Shown: positions 8,393-17,057, numbered from the stretch's first letter. The stretch is DNA of 64,000 nucleotides from Streptomyces sp. NBC_01381 (GCF_026340305.1 NZ_JAPEPI010000002.1:2604001-2668000), one strand, 5' to 3'. Translations and numbers: made by a program. The notes: generated by a model not told the origin, from the letters alone.

Positions 8393-9414
8393 GCGATACC
8401 ACCGAGGTGCTGCTGCGGGCGCGCGGGCTGCGCGTCGACTACTTCGACCGGGCCGAACCCGTCCACGCCGTACGCGACGTCGACCTCACCCTGTACCGCG
8501 GGGAGACCCTGGGGATCGTAGGAGAGAGCGGCTGCGGCAAGTCGACGCTGGTCACGGCCCTCACCCGGCTCGAGCGGCCGCCGGCCGTCACCACGGCGGG
8601 CACGGTCCACCTCCACGGCGAAGGGCCGCCGGTCGACCTGCTCAAGCTCACCGAACGTGAGCTGCGCGCCCTGCGCTGGGAGCGCGTCGCGATCGTCTTC
8701 CAGAGCGCCATGAACGCGCTCAACCCGGTGCACCGGCTCGGCGCACAGTTCGCCGACGTACTGCGGCTGCACCGCGGCCTGTCGCGGGACGACGCCTGGC
8801 GGCGTGCGGGGGAACTGCTCGGCATGGTCGGCATCCCGGCGGACCGGGTGCGCGCCTACCCCCACGAACTCTCCGGCGGCATGCGGCAGCGCGCCACCAT
8901 CGCGCTCGCCCTCGCCTGCGAACCGGACCTCGTGGTGATGGACGAGCCGACGACCGCCGTGGACGTGGTCATGCAGCGCCAGATCCTGCGCCAAGTGGCG
9001 CGACTGAAGCGCGAGTTGGGGTTCTCCGTCATCTTCATCACGCATGACCTCTCGCTGCTCATCGAGATCGCCGACCGGATCGCCGTCATGTACGCGGGCC
9101 GGGTCGTCGAGACAGGACCCGCCCGACAGCTGTACGCCGACCCTCGACACCCCTACACGGCCGCACTGCGCGGCGCCTTCCCGCCGCTGCACGGACCGCG
9201 CCGCGAGATCACCGGCATCCCCGGCTCCCCGCCGGGCCTGCGGCACCCGCCGACGGGCTGCCCCTTCCATCCGCGCTGCCCGAAGCGGTTCGACCCCTGT
9301 GACGAACAAGTACCCGCGCTGCTCGCCATGGCGGGCGGCGAGGTGGCCTGCCATCTCCACGCCGGGCTTCAGGAGCAGCAGCACGAGTCGAGGAGCACCA
9401 ATGTCCCTGGGTGA
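8389..9414 (+). CDS. ABC transporter ATP-binding protein (DppD/OppD type)
   Basis: One of two ATPases powering the importer, 341 residues. It has Walker A GESGCGKST, the signature LSGGMRQR and Walker B LVVMDEPTTAVD followed by the H-loop FITHDL. The C-terminal oligopeptide-transporter extension has the cysteine cluster PTGCPFHPRCPKRFDPC that is known to bind an iron-sulphur cluster in some relatives. The start ATG overlaps the permease stop (ATGA). The gene overlaps the next ATPase gene by 14 bases. Confidence 0.95.
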   Translation: MSDTTEVLLRARGLRVDYFDRAEPVHAVRDVDLTLYRGETLGIVGESGCGKSTLVTALTRLERPPAVTTAGTVHLHGEGPPVDLLKLTERELRALRWERVAIVFQSAMNALNPVHRLGAQFADVLRLHRGLSRDDAWRRAGELLGMVGIPADRVRAYPHELSGGMRQRATIALALACEPDLVVMDEPTTAVDVVMQRQILRQVARLKRELGFSVIFITHDLSLLIEIADRIAVMYAGRVVETGPARQLYADPRHPYTAALRGAFPPLHGPRREITGIPGSPPGLRHPPTGCPFHPRCPKRFDPCDEQVPALLAMAGGEVACHLHAGLQEQQHESRSTNVPG

Positions 9415-10414
9415 ACCGGTACTTGAGGCCCGCGAGGTCACCAAGCGCTTCCCGCTGCACGGCCCCGGACAGCACGGCAAGGTCGTACGCGCCGTCGAAC
9501 CCACCACCCTCGCCCTGCACCAGGGCCGCATCACCGCGCTCGTCGGCGAGAGCGGCAGCGGCAAGTCGACGCTCGCCAGGCTGCTCGCGCTCGGCTACCC
9601 GCCCACCGAGGGCGAGATCCGTCTCGACGGAGCCCCCGTCGCGGCGGCCCGCTCGGCCAAGGGCAAACGGGCGTACTACCGCCAGGTGCAGATGGTCTTC
9701 CAGGACCCCTTCTCCTCGCTGAGCCCTGTCCACCGGCTGCGCTACATCCTCGGCCGGCCGCTGCGCCTGCACGGCCACGTGCGGGGCCGGGCGGAGACGG
9801 AAAGGGCGGTCGTCGACCTCCTGGAGCGGGTCAACCTCACCCCGGCCGACCAGTTCATCGACAAGTTCCCGCACGAGCTGTCCGGCGGCCAGCGCCAGCG
9901 CGTCGCCATCGCCCGCGCGCTCGCCGCACGCCCCAAGGTGCTGCTCGGCGACGAACCGGTGTCGATGCTCGACGTCTCCATCCGCCTCGACATCCTCAAC
10001 CTCCTCGGCAAGCTCCGCGACGACGAGGGCCTCGCGATCCTCTACATCACCCACGACATCGCGAGCGCCCGCTACTTCGCCGACGAGATCAAGGTCCTCT
10101 ACGCGGGCCAGCTCGTCGAATCGGGGCCGGGTGACGCGCTCGTGGAGAACCCCCGACACCCCTACACACGGCTCCTGTTGGAGTCCGCGCCCGACCCCGA
10201 CCGGGGCGGACTGCTCGACGAGCCGGAGGTCCTCGACGACGAGGAGACCCTCGGCGAACCGCCCAGCCTGGTCGACCCGCCCACCGGCTGCCGCTTCCAC
10301 CCCCGCTGCCCGATCGCGAAGCCGGTGTGCGCCACCGCCTTCCCGCCGCGCACCCACTTCGACGACGGGCAGTGGGTGCACTGCTGGAGCTACGACGAGG
10401 AGAAGTACCAGTGA
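9401..10414 (+). CDS. ABC transporter ATP-binding protein (DppF/OppF type)
   Basis: Second ATPase, 337 residues, with Walker A GESGSGKST, signature LSGGQRQR and Walker B VLLGDEPVSMLD, then ITHDIASARYFAD. The C-terminus carries the family cysteine motif PTGCRFHPRCPIAKPVC. GAGGAGCACCA provides the ribosome site before the ATG at 9401, inside the end of the previous gene. Its TGA overlaps the GTG of the fucosidase gene, which places transporter and glycosidase in one transcript. Confidence 0.95.
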   Translation: MSLGEPVLEAREVTKRFPLHGPGQHGKVVRAVEPTTLALHQGRITALVGESGSGKSTLARLLALGYPPTEGEIRLDGAPVAAARSAKGKRAYYRQVQMVFQDPFSSLSPVHRLRYILGRPLRLHGHVRGRAETERAVVDLLERVNLTPADQFIDKFPHELSGGQRQRVAIARALAARPKVLLGDEPVSMLDVSIRLDILNLLGKLRDDEGLAILYITHDIASARYFADEIKVLYAGQLVESGPGDALVENPRHPYTRLLLESAPDPDRGGLLDEPEVLDDEETLGEPPSLVDPPTGCRFHPRCPIAKPVCATAFPPRTHFDDGQWVHCWSYDEEKYQ

Positions 10415-11673
10415 TACAGCCGTGGTTCACGGACGCCAAGCTCGGCATCTTCCTCCACTGGGGCATCTACAGCGTGGACGGAGTCGCCGAGTCCTGGTCC
10501 TTCTTCCACGACCAGGTGCCCTACGACCAGTACATGGCGCAGCTCGAGGGCTTCACCGCCTCCGCGTACGACCCCGACTCCTGGGCGGACCTGTTCGTCC
10601 GCGCCGGCGCCCGATACGCCGTCCTCACCGCCAAGCACCACGACGGCGTCGCCCTCTGGGACACGGCCGCCAACGACCTCTCCGTCGTCAAACGCACCCC
10701 GGCGGGCCGCGACCTGATCTCTCCATACGTCGATGCCCTGCGCGCCCGCGGCATCAAAGTCGGCCTGTACTACTCGCACTTGGACTGGTCACACCCCGAC
10801 TACGCCACCGTGCGCCCCGATGGCCAGGACCCCGCCGAGCGCGGCAACCGTTACTCGATGCCCGCCGTCGGCGAGGAGTCCGAGCCGCGGTGGGCGGACT
10901 TCCTCGCCTTCCACCGCGCACAGGTACGGGAACTGCTCGAACGGTTCGAGCCCGACCTGCTCTGGTTCGACGGGGAGTGGGAACGCAGCCCCGAACAGTG
11001 GCGGATGGCGGAACTCGCCGAGGAGATCCGCGCGCTGTCCCCGCACACGGTCGTCAACGGCCGCCTCACCGGGCACGGCGACTACGCGACGCCCGAGCAG
11101 GGCGTGCCCATCGAACCGCCGTCCCAGCCATGGGAGTTGTGCCTCACCGTCAACGACTCCTGGGGCTACCAGCCGCAGGACGACCACCACAAGTCACCCC
11201 GACAGCTGGTCCGCATCTTCGTGGAGGCCATCGGGGGCGGCGGCAACCTCCTCCTCGACGTCGGCCCGAAAGAGGACGGCACGCTCCTCTCCGAGCAGAC
11301 CGAGCGCCTCGAAGCGCTGGGGGAGTGGACGTCCCGGCACACCGACGCCGTCTACGGCACGGTGCGGGGCCTTCCGCACGGCCACTTCTATGGTCCCTCG
11401 ACGCTCTCGGCCGACCGCCGCACCCTGTATCTGTTCCTCTTCGACCGGCCCAACGAGTACGTGGTCCTGCGCGGCGTACGCAACGTGGTGACGTCCGCAC
11501 GCGTACTGGGCAAGGGAGTCGAGGCGCGCCACGAGCGGGTCGGCGGCCTCGGCGACGTACCCGGCTGGGAGTACGTCCATGTGAGCGACGACCAGCTCGA
11601 CCCCCTCTGCACCGTGCTCGCACTCGAACTCGACGGCGAACTGGACTTGTACCGAGCGCATACGCGCGACTGA
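10411..11673 (+). CDS. GH29 alpha-L-fucosidase
   Basis: Retaining alpha-fucosidase, 420 residues, that removes L-fucose from glycans. Family marks are the N-terminal FTDAKLGIFLHWGIYSV, the AKHHDGVALWD segment and the nucleophile region DLLWFDGEW, with Asp 187 the predicted nucleophile. The C-terminal beta-sandwich is short. No signal peptide is present, so the enzyme should be cytosolic. The GTG start at 10411 overlaps the stop of the ATPase gene and has GAGGAGAAG upstream; an earlier in-frame start would run deep into that gene. Linkage to GH85 suggests core (alpha-1,6) fucose or fucosyl-GlcNAc as substrate, by inference. The acid/base residue cannot be assigned with certainty by eye. Confidence 0.9.
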   Translation: MIQPWFTDAKLGIFLHWGIYSVDGVAESWSFFHDQVPYDQYMAQLEGFTASAYDPDSWADLFVRAGARYAVLTAKHHDGVALWDTAANDLSVVKRTPAGRDLISPYVDALRARGIKVGLYYSHLDWSHPDYATVRPDGQDPAERGNRYSMPAVGEESEPRWADFLAFHRAQVRELLERFEPDLLWFDGEWERSPEQWRMAELAEEIRALSPHTVVNGRLTGHGDYATPEQGVPIEPPSQPWELCLTVNDSWGYQPQDDHHKSPRQLVRIFVEAIGGGGNLLLDVGPKEDGTLLSEQTERLEALGEWTSRHTDAVYGTVRGLPHGHFYGPSTLSADRRTLYLFLFDRPNEYVVLRGVRNVVTSARVLGKGVEARHERVGGLGDVPGWEYVHVSDDQLDPLCTVLALELDGELDLYRAHTRD

Positions 11674-11684
11674 GCGCTTCACTG

Positions 11685-11757
11685 CGGGCCGGTGGGGGCT
11701 GGTCGCGCCCGCGCGGCGGAGCCGCATATGTCACAGCCCCGCGCCCCTACGGGGCGC
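11685..11757. repeat. Dispersed intergenic hairpin repeat, copy 1
   Basis: GC-rich element between the fucosidase and GH84 genes. It contains GGGCCGGTGGGGGCTGGTCG, the GCGGCGGAGCCGC stem, ATGTCACAGCCCCGC and the hairpin GCGCCCCTACGGGGCGC (11741-11757). Related copies lie near 13785, 16013, 48295 (inverted) and 53041. All lie between genes or at gene ends. Confidence 0.7.
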
Positions 11758-11816
11758 CCCCCCCGGCGCGCCCCCCTGACCCCACCCGCACCCCCATCCC
11801 GAAGTTCGGAGGCCTT

Positions 11817-13763
11817 ATGCCCCGCACCACACGCTCTCTCAGACCGCGGACGGCGCTGCTCGCGCTCGCCGTCCTCGCCGTTCCCCTCGCCCCGTCGGCG
11901 GCCGCCGCGCCGCCGTCCACCCAAGTCGCTGAGGAGGAAGCCGTGTCCGGCCGGCTCCCCGTCGTTTCGCCGACCCCGCAGCACATGGCCCGCGCGGGCG
12001 ACGACGTCCCGCTCGCCCGCGAAGCCGAACTCGTCGTCGGGGAAGGCACCGACCCGGCGGCCAAGGAACGCGTCACCGAGATCCTGCGCGCCCACGGAGT
12101 GCGCGACATCGACGTACGGGCGAAGACGTCGGGCGGCGCCCCGCTGACGGTGCTGCTCGGCCCGGCCACCCGTCCCGACATCGCGAAGGCGCTCGGCGCG
12201 ACCAAGGTGCCTGAGCAGGACGAGGGCTACGCGCTGCGGGCCGGGCACCGCACCGTCGCGCTCGGCGGCACGGACGCGACCGGGCAGTTCTACGCCGCCC
12301 AGACCCTGGGCCAGCTCATAGCGCGCGGCCGCATCGCGGGAGCCGAGGTCTCCGACTTCCCCTCCATGGCGCTGCGCGGCAGCATCGAAGGGTTCTACGG
12401 CCCGCCCTGGACCGAGGCCGAACGCCTCGACCAGATGGACTTCCTGGGCGACACCAAGGCCAACACCTATGTGTACGCGCCCAAGGACGACCCCTACCAC
12501 CGCGAGAAGTGGCGCGAGCCCTACCCGGCGGACAAACTCGCCGAGCTGGGCAAGCTCGTCGACCGCGCGACCGCCAACCACGTCCGCTTCACCTTCGCGG
12601 TGTCGCCCGGCGGGTCCATCTGCTACTCGGACCCGGCGGACGTCAAGGCGCTGACCGCGAAGCTCCAGGCGCTGTACGACCTGGGCGTGCGGTCCTTCTC
12701 GGTCCCGCTGGACGACATCAGCTACACCAAGTGGAACTGCGAGGGCGACAAGGCGAAGTTCGGTGAGCCGGGCCGTGGCTCCGCGGCCAAGGCGCAGGTG
12801 GGTCTCCTCAACACCATCCAGCGGGACTTCATCGCGCAGAAGGAGGGCGCCAATCCGCTGCAGATGGTGCCCACCGAGTACGGCGACCTGACGGACACCG
12901 CGTACAAGCAGACGATGCGGGCCGAGCTGGATGGCGCGGTGGAGGTGATGTGGACCGGGACGGACGTCGTCCCGCCGGAGATCACCAACGCGCAGGCGGA
13001 GAAGGCCGCCGAGCTGTTCGGGCGGAAGGTGTTCGTCTGGGACAACTACCCCGTCAATGACTTCGCGCGCACGGCGGGGCGGCTGCTCCTTGCTCCTTAC
13101 GACAAGCGGGAGGCGGGTCTTTCGGGGCATCTGAGCGGCATCGTCTCCAACCCGATGAACCAGGAGGCGGCGAGCAAGCTCGCCGTCTTCACGATGAACG
13201 ACTTCTCCTGGAACGACCGGGGATACGAGCGGGCGCGGTCGGCGCGGCAGGCTGCGCTGTATCTCGCCGGGGGCGATGAGCGGATCGCCGACGCGGTGCA
13301 GACGTTCGTGGATCTCAACCATGCGGCGCCGACGTTCGGTGAGTCGAACTGGCAGCCGCAGTCGCCGGTGCTCGGGCCGAAGCTGGACGCCTTCTGGAAG
13401 CGGTACGAGAGTGACCCCTCCGGGGCGGTACGGGAACTGCGCCCCACGGCTCGGGAGATCGAGCGGGTCCCCGCGGTGCTGCGGGACGGTCTGCCGGACC
13501 CGCTGTTCCTCCACGATGCGAAGCAGTGGCTGGACGCCACGGAGCTGTGGGGCGCCGCCCTGAGGCATGGGCTCGCGGCGCTGACCGCGGAGCAGTCGGG
13601 CGACGCGGACGCCGCGGCGAAGTCGCTCGCCGCGATGGAGGAGGCCGCCGGGCGGGCCTCCTCGATCCAGGTGGACCCGGCGGAGCATCATCAGCACGGG
13701 CCGGTGAAGATTGCGGATCCGTTCCTGGGTGAGTTCGTGGAGGGGGTGCGGGAGAGGGTCTAG
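11817..13763 (+). CDS. Secreted GH84 beta-N-acetylglucosaminidase
   Basis: Family 84 glycoside hydrolase of 648 residues, which uses substrate-assisted catalysis to release beta-linked GlcNAc. A Sec signal peptide (residues 1 to about 31, ending ALAVLAVPLAPSAAAA) is followed by a GH20b-like domain, then the GH84 barrel with GSIEGFYGPPW at 189-199 and the catalytic aspartate pair in VPLDDIS (299-300). A helical C-terminal region follows. The ATG has CGGAGG upstream. It lies 143 bases after the fucosidase gene in the same direction, separated by a hairpin repeat that may lower read-through. The family includes human O-GlcNAcase and bacterial hyaluronidase-like enzymes; GlcNAc release outside the cell fits this locus. 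Confidence 0.92.
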   Translation: MPRTTRSLRPRTALLALAVLAVPLAPSAAAAPPSTQVAEEEAVSGRLPVVSPTPQHMARAGDDVPLAREAELVVGEGTDPAAKERVTEILRAHGVRDIDVRAKTSGGAPLTVLLGPATRPDIAKALGATKVPEQDEGYALRAGHRTVALGGTDATGQFYAAQTLGQLIARGRIAGAEVSDFPSMALRGSIEGFYGPPWTEAERLDQMDFLGDTKANTYVYAPKDDPYHREKWREPYPADKLAELGKLVDRATANHVRFTFAVSPGGSICYSDPADVKALTAKLQALYDLGVRSFSVPLDDISYTKWNCEGDKAKFGEPGRGSAAKAQVGLLNTIQRDFIAQKEGANPLQMVPTEYGDLTDTAYKQTMRAELDGAVEVMWTGTDVVPPEITNAQAEKAAELFGRKVFVWDNYPVNDFARTAGRLLLAPYDKREAGLSGHLSGIVSNPMNQEAASKLAVFTMNDFSWNDRGYERARSARQAALYLAGGDERIADAVQTFVDLNHAAPTFGESNWQPQSPVLGPKLDAFWKRYESDPSGAVRELRPTAREIERVPAVLRDGLPDPLFLHDAKQWLDATELWGAALRHGLAALTAEQSGDADAAAKSLAAMEEAAGRASSIQVDPAEHHQHGPVKIADPFLGEFVEGVRERV

Positions 13764-13832
13764 CTCTGGCTCTGTGGTCCGCCGCGGGCCGGTGGGGGCT
13801 TCCCTGCCCCGCCGCTCCGCGGCGGATCTTTC

Positions 13833-13900
13833 CCGCCCACCCACCCGATTACCCCGCAGCACGGGGCGAATCCCGCAGCGCGGGAGGGGTGGGTGGGCGG
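13833..13900. terminator. Branched stem structure, probable transcription terminator of GH84 operon
   Basis: An outer perfect 14-bp stem pairs CCGCCCACCCACCC (13833-13846) with GGGTGGGTGGGCGG (13887-13900). Inside it are two small hairpins, CCCCG/CGGGG (13852-13866) and CCCGC/GCGGG (13872-13884). No U-tract follows, as is common in Streptomyces. The terminator role is inferred from its position 70 bases after the stop. Confidence 0.55.
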
Positions 13901-14066
13901 CTCCGTCCGTCCCCGCTGCCCCCGTTGTGGGCAGGCGTTCCGCACGGCGAGTGGGGTCTCCCCTGCTCGAGCGAAGCCGAGAGCTTGGGGAAGGGTGGGC
14001 ACAACGCCAGCTGCCGGGTGCCGATGGACGGGGCGTCGGGCTCGGGGCAGAGGCGTGACGTTGCAG

Positions 14067-14084
14067 TGACTGATACGTCAGTCA
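14067..14084. promoter_or_regulatory. Operator palindrome upstream of Xre-TetR regulator
   Basis: TGACTGA-TACG-TCAGTCA is a palindrome with perfect 7-base arms, a form common for TetR-family operators. It lies 80 bases before the regulator's start, where autoregulation would be expected. Binding is inferred. Confidence 0.6.
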
Positions 14085-14163
14085 GAGGCGCAATCGCAGG
14101 GTATATCCGACCGCAGGCCCACCGAGATTGCGGTCAGCGCAACGCGAAGGTACCGTGCCCGGC

Positions 14164-15012
14164 ATGCAGCAAGACCCCGAGGTGGCGGACCGCGTCCGCA
14201 AAGTCATCGCCGACGCCGGCACGACCCAGCGCGAATTCGCCCGCCGCATCGTGATGGACCCCTCCAAGCTCTCCCGCTCCCTCGGCGGCACCCGCCGCTT
14301 CACCGCCGCCGAACTCGCCCGCATCGCGGACACCGGCGGCGTCGACGCGGGCTGGCTCCTGGGCACCCAGACGACCACGCCCCCCGCGAAGCGCGAACGC
14401 ACCGCCGTCCCGGAAGGCGGCCGCCCCCTCCAGATCGTCCGGGAGACGGTGCGGCTCGTCGCCGAGCGGGGATTCCACGCCGTCCGCGTGGCCGACATCG
14501 CCGAGGCCTGCGCCACCAGCACTGCCGCCATCCACTACCACTTCCCCGGCCGCGACGACCTCCTCGAAGCCGCCGTCCGCTGGTGCATGGACGAGGACAC
14601 CGCCCGCCGAGCGGCCCGCGTCGCGGACGCCGCCGACGCCGCCGACGAACTGCGCCAGCTGATCGAACTGCAGATCCCCCGCACCCCGCAGCAGCGCTGG
14701 CAGTGGAGCGTCTGGCTCGACCTGTGGGCCGAGGCCGCCCGCTCGACCGCCGTCGGCCGGCTGCACGCCGACTACTACCGGCAGTGGCGCGCCACCGTCG
14801 CCGATGTCATCCGGCGCGGCGTCGACCAGGGCGTGTTCCGCCTCGCCGACCCGCACTCGGCGGCGCTCAGACTCACCGCCCTGATCGACGGCCTGGCGAC
14901 ACAAGTCCTCGCCTCGACTCCCGGCGACGACGGCACGTCCCCCGACGACATGCACGAGGCGCTTCTCGGGTACGTCGAGTCGACGCTCACCGTGCCCCGC
15001 CCGCGGAACTGA
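14164..15012 (+). CDS. Regulator fusing an Xre-type and a TetR-type DNA-binding domain
   Basis: A 282-residue protein with two DNA-binding modules. Residues about 5-70 form a lambda-repressor-like (Xre) helix-turn-helix (AGTTQREFARRIVMDPSKLSRSLGG). From about residue 85 a full TetR domain follows, with TVRLVAERGFHAVRVADIAEA then TSTAAIHYHFPGRDDLL, and a C-terminal TetR ligand domain. The ATG at 14164 is chosen; a GTG at 14155, closer to GAAGG, is possible. It lies 68 bases upstream of the carnitine-type operon on the same strand, so it likely controls that operon. The palindrome at 14067 is the probable operator. Which domain reads it is unknown. Confidence 0.88.
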   Translation: MQQDPEVADRVRKVIADAGTTQREFARRIVMDPSKLSRSLGGTRRFTAAELARIADTGGVDAGWLLGTQTTTPPAKRERTAVPEGGRPLQIVRETVRLVAERGFHAVRVADIAEACATSTAAIHYHFPGRDDLLEAAVRWCMDEDTARRAARVADAADAADELRQLIELQIPRTPQQRWQWSVWLDLWAEAARSTAVGRLHADYYRQWRATVADVIRRGVDQGVFRLADPHSAALRLTALIDGLATQVLASTPGDDGTSPDDMHEALLGYVESTLTVPRPRN

Positions 15013-15080
15013 CCGCGCGCCGCTTCACCAACGTACGCATCAACCAACACCAAAGGCCCCTACTCCAGGGAGAGTTCACC

Positions 15081-15971
15081 ATGCCCGTGAACCAAGACGT
15101 CATCATCACCGCCGCCCTCACCGGCGCCGGCGACACCGTCCGTAAGAGTCCGCACGTCCCCGTCACGCCCGAGCAGATAGCCAAGTCGGCGGTCGAGGCC
15201 GCCGACGCGGGCGCCGCCGTCGTGCACATCCACGTCCGCGACCCCGAGACCGGTGATCCATCGCGCGACCCCCGCCTGTACCGCGAGGTCGTCGAGCGGA
15301 TCAAGGAGACCGGCACCGACGTCGTCATCAATCTGACGGCGGGCATGGGCGGCGACCTGGTCATCGACCCGGTCCAGCCGCTGAAGGAGCTCGGCGAGCT
15401 GCCCGGCACCGATCTCGTCGGCGGCCTCGACCGCCTCCCGCACGTCGAGGACCTGCTCCCCGACATCTGCACCCTCGACTGCGGCTCCCTCAACTTCGGC
15501 GACAACCTCTACATCTCCACCCCCGACATGCTCCGCCAGGGCGCCAAGCGCATCCAAGAGCTGGGTGTGCGGCCCGAGTTGGAGATCTTCGACACCGGTC
15601 AGCTGTGGTTCGCCAAGCAGCTCATCGCCGAGGGACTGCTCGACAACCCCACCGTCTTCCAGCTCTGCATGGGCATCCCGTGGGGCGCCCCCGCCGACCC
15701 GGGCGTCCTCCAGTCCATGGTCAACATGCTGCCCGAAGGCGCCCAGTGGGCCAGCTTCGCGCTCGGCCGGATGCAGATGCCGTGGGTCGCCCAGTCCATC
15801 CTGCTCGGCGGTCAGGTCCGCGTCGGCCTCGAGGACAACCTGTACCTCGGCAAGGGGAACAAGGTGACGAACGCCCAGCTTGTTGAGCGTGCCGTGCAGA
15901 TCACCGAGAACCTCGGCTCGCGTGTCGCGACTCCCGATGAGGCCCGCCAGAAGCTGGGCCTCAAGCGGTAG
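15081..15971 (+). CDS. cdhC: BKACE-family 3-dehydrocarnitine cleavage enzyme
   Basis: Beta-keto acid cleavage enzyme (DUF849), 296 residues. The family condenses a beta-keto acid with acetyl-CoA and splits it into acetoacetate and a new acyl-CoA. A typical zinc-binding pair HIHVRD lies near residue 49 and the barrel motif GGLDRLPH near 114. Followed by a carnitine dehydrogenase and a hot-dog thioesterase, it most likely turns 3-dehydrocarnitine plus acetyl-CoA into betainyl-CoA and acetoacetate. AGGGAGAG precedes the ATG. Other BKACE members cleave 3-keto-5-aminohexanoate and other keto acids, so the substrate rests on the neighbours. Confidence 0.85.
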   Translation: MPVNQDVIITAALTGAGDTVRKSPHVPVTPEQIAKSAVEAADAGAAVVHIHVRDPETGDPSRDPRLYREVVERIKETGTDVVINLTAGMGGDLVIDPVQPLKELGELPGTDLVGGLDRLPHVEDLLPDICTLDCGSLNFGDNLYISTPDMLRQGAKRIQELGVRPELEIFDTGQLWFAKQLIAEGLLDNPTVFQLCMGIPWGAPADPGVLQSMVNMLPEGAQWASFALGRMQMPWVAQSILLGGQVRVGLEDNLYLGKGNKVTNAQLVERAVQITENLGSRVATPDEARQKLGLKR

Positions 15972-16012
15972 CGCTTCGCTGGATTGTGCGGCCATTCGTC
16001 TGCGGTGTCGCT

Positions 16013-16051
16013 GTGGCTGGTCGCGCCGTTCCCCGCGCCCCTTCGGGGCGC
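16013..16051. repeat. Dispersed intergenic hairpin repeat, copy 2
   Basis: TGTGGCTGGTCGCGCCGTTC leads into the hairpin GCGCCCCTTCGGGGCGC (16035-16051). It matches the copies near 11741 and 53041. It sits inside the carnitine operon between the BKACE and dehydrogenase genes, so it may be an RNA processing or attenuation point. Confidence 0.7.
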
Positions 16052-16088
16052 CTCCCCGCGCCCCGCGCAGCAAGAAAGGACCCCCCTC

Positions 16089-17057
16089 ATGACCACCACG
16101 ACCACCCCCGAAGAAGTACGCCGCGTCGCCTGCGTAGGCGCCGGTGTCATCGGCGGCGGATGGGTCGCGCACTTCCTGGCCCGTGGCTATGACGTCACCG
16201 CCTGGGACCCGGCCCCCGACGCCGAGCAGCGGCTGCGCCGCCTCGTCGACGCCGCCTGGCCCGCACTGACCCAGCTCGGCCTCGCCGAAGGCGCCTCGCA
16301 GGACCGGCTCACCGTGACCGCCACCCTCGAAGAGGCCGTCGCCGACGCCCAGTTCGTGCAGGAGAGCGCCCCCGAGAAGCTGGAGCTCAAGCGCGACCTG
16401 CTCGCCAAGCTGGACGCCGCCGCGCCCGCCGGAGTCGTCATAGCCTCCTCCACCTCCGGCTACCCGATGACCGACATGCAGACCGAAGCGGCCACTCCCG
16501 GCCGCCTGGTCGTCGGGCATCCCTTCAACCCGCCGTACCTGATCCCGCTCGTCGAGGTCGTCGGCGGGGAGCGCACCGACGCCGAGGCCGTGACCTGGGC
16601 ATCCCGCTTCTACGAGGTCGCGGGGAAGTCCGTCATCACCATGAAGGACGAAGTCCCCGGCTTCATCGCCAACCGCCTCCAGGAGGCCCTGTGGCGCGAG
16701 GCCCTGCACATGGTCGCCAACGGAGAGGCCACCGTCCAGGAGATCGACGACTCGATCACCGAAGGGCCGGGCCTGCGCTGGGCGTTCATGGGCCCGATGC
16801 TCACCTTCGCGCTCGCGGGCGGCGAGGGCGGCATGGCCCACATGCTCGACCACTTCGGTCCGTCCCTGAAGTCGCCGTGGACGCGCCTCGAAGCACCCGA
16901 GCTCGACAAGAAGCTGTACGACGCCGTGGTCGCGGGCTGCGACGACGCGGCGGACGGCAGGACCATCGCCGACCTGGTCGCCGAACGCGACCAGGGAGTC
17001 ATCGACGTACTGCGGGCGACGGGCCGTCTGCCGCAGCAGCGGAAGGAAGCCAAGTGA
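16089..17057 (+). CDS. cdhA: L-carnitine 3-dehydrogenase
   Basis: NAD-dependent oxidation of L-carnitine to 3-dehydrocarnitine, in the cytosol. The 322-residue protein belongs to the 3-hydroxyacyl-CoA dehydrogenase superfamily: Rossmann motif GAGVIGGGWVAHFLARG near the N-terminus, catalytic VVGHPFNPPYLIPLVEVV and EVPGFIANRLQ. The downstream stretch GLRWAFMGPMLTFALAGGEGG is characteristic of carnitine dehydrogenases rather than fatty-acid enzymes. The length matches the family (about 320). The gene ends in a GTGA overlap with the thioesterase gene. EC 1.1.1.108 is assigned by family likeness. Confidence 0.9.
   Translation: MTTTTTPEEVRRVACVGAGVIGGGWVAHFLARGYDVTAWDPAPDAEQRLRRLVDAAWPALTQLGLAEGASQDRLTVTATLEEAVADAQFVQESAPEKLELKRDLLAKLDAAAPAGVVIASSTSGYPMTDMQTEAATPGRLVVGHPFNPPYLIPLVEVVGGERTDAEAVTWASRFYEVAGKSVITMKDEVPGFIANRLQEALWREALHMVANGEATVQEIDDSITEGPGLRWAFMGPMLTFALAGGEGGMAHMLDHFGPSLKSPWTRLEAPELDKKLYDAVVAGCDDAADGRTIADLVAERDQGVIDVLRATGRLPQQRKEAK

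Larger units (their letters stand above)
13764..14163. other. Non-coding intergenic region with hairpins and repeats
   Basis: No convincing gene in these 400 bases. From the left it holds a partial copy of the dispersed repeat (GCGGGCCGGTGGGGGCT near 13785), a branched hairpin at 13833-13900, a second repeat type at about 13928-14015 (GTGGGCAGGCGTTCCGC through GTGGGCACAACG, with a TCGAGCGAAGCCGAGAGCTT insert also seen near 48358), and a regulator palindrome at 14067-14084. It separates the glycan locus from the carnitine operon. Confidence 0.7.

Noticed and set aside
10131..13763. A single 1210-codon frame spanning the ATPase, fucosidase and GH84 regions
   Set aside because: Only its 3' part encodes the GH84 protein. 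The start at 11817 has a Shine-Dalgarno and signal peptide, while the upstream part is a shadow of GH29 in another frame.
11679..13862. 727-codon minus-strand open frame opposite GH84
   Set aside because: Antisense shadow of GH84, which has a signal peptide and catalytic aspartates.
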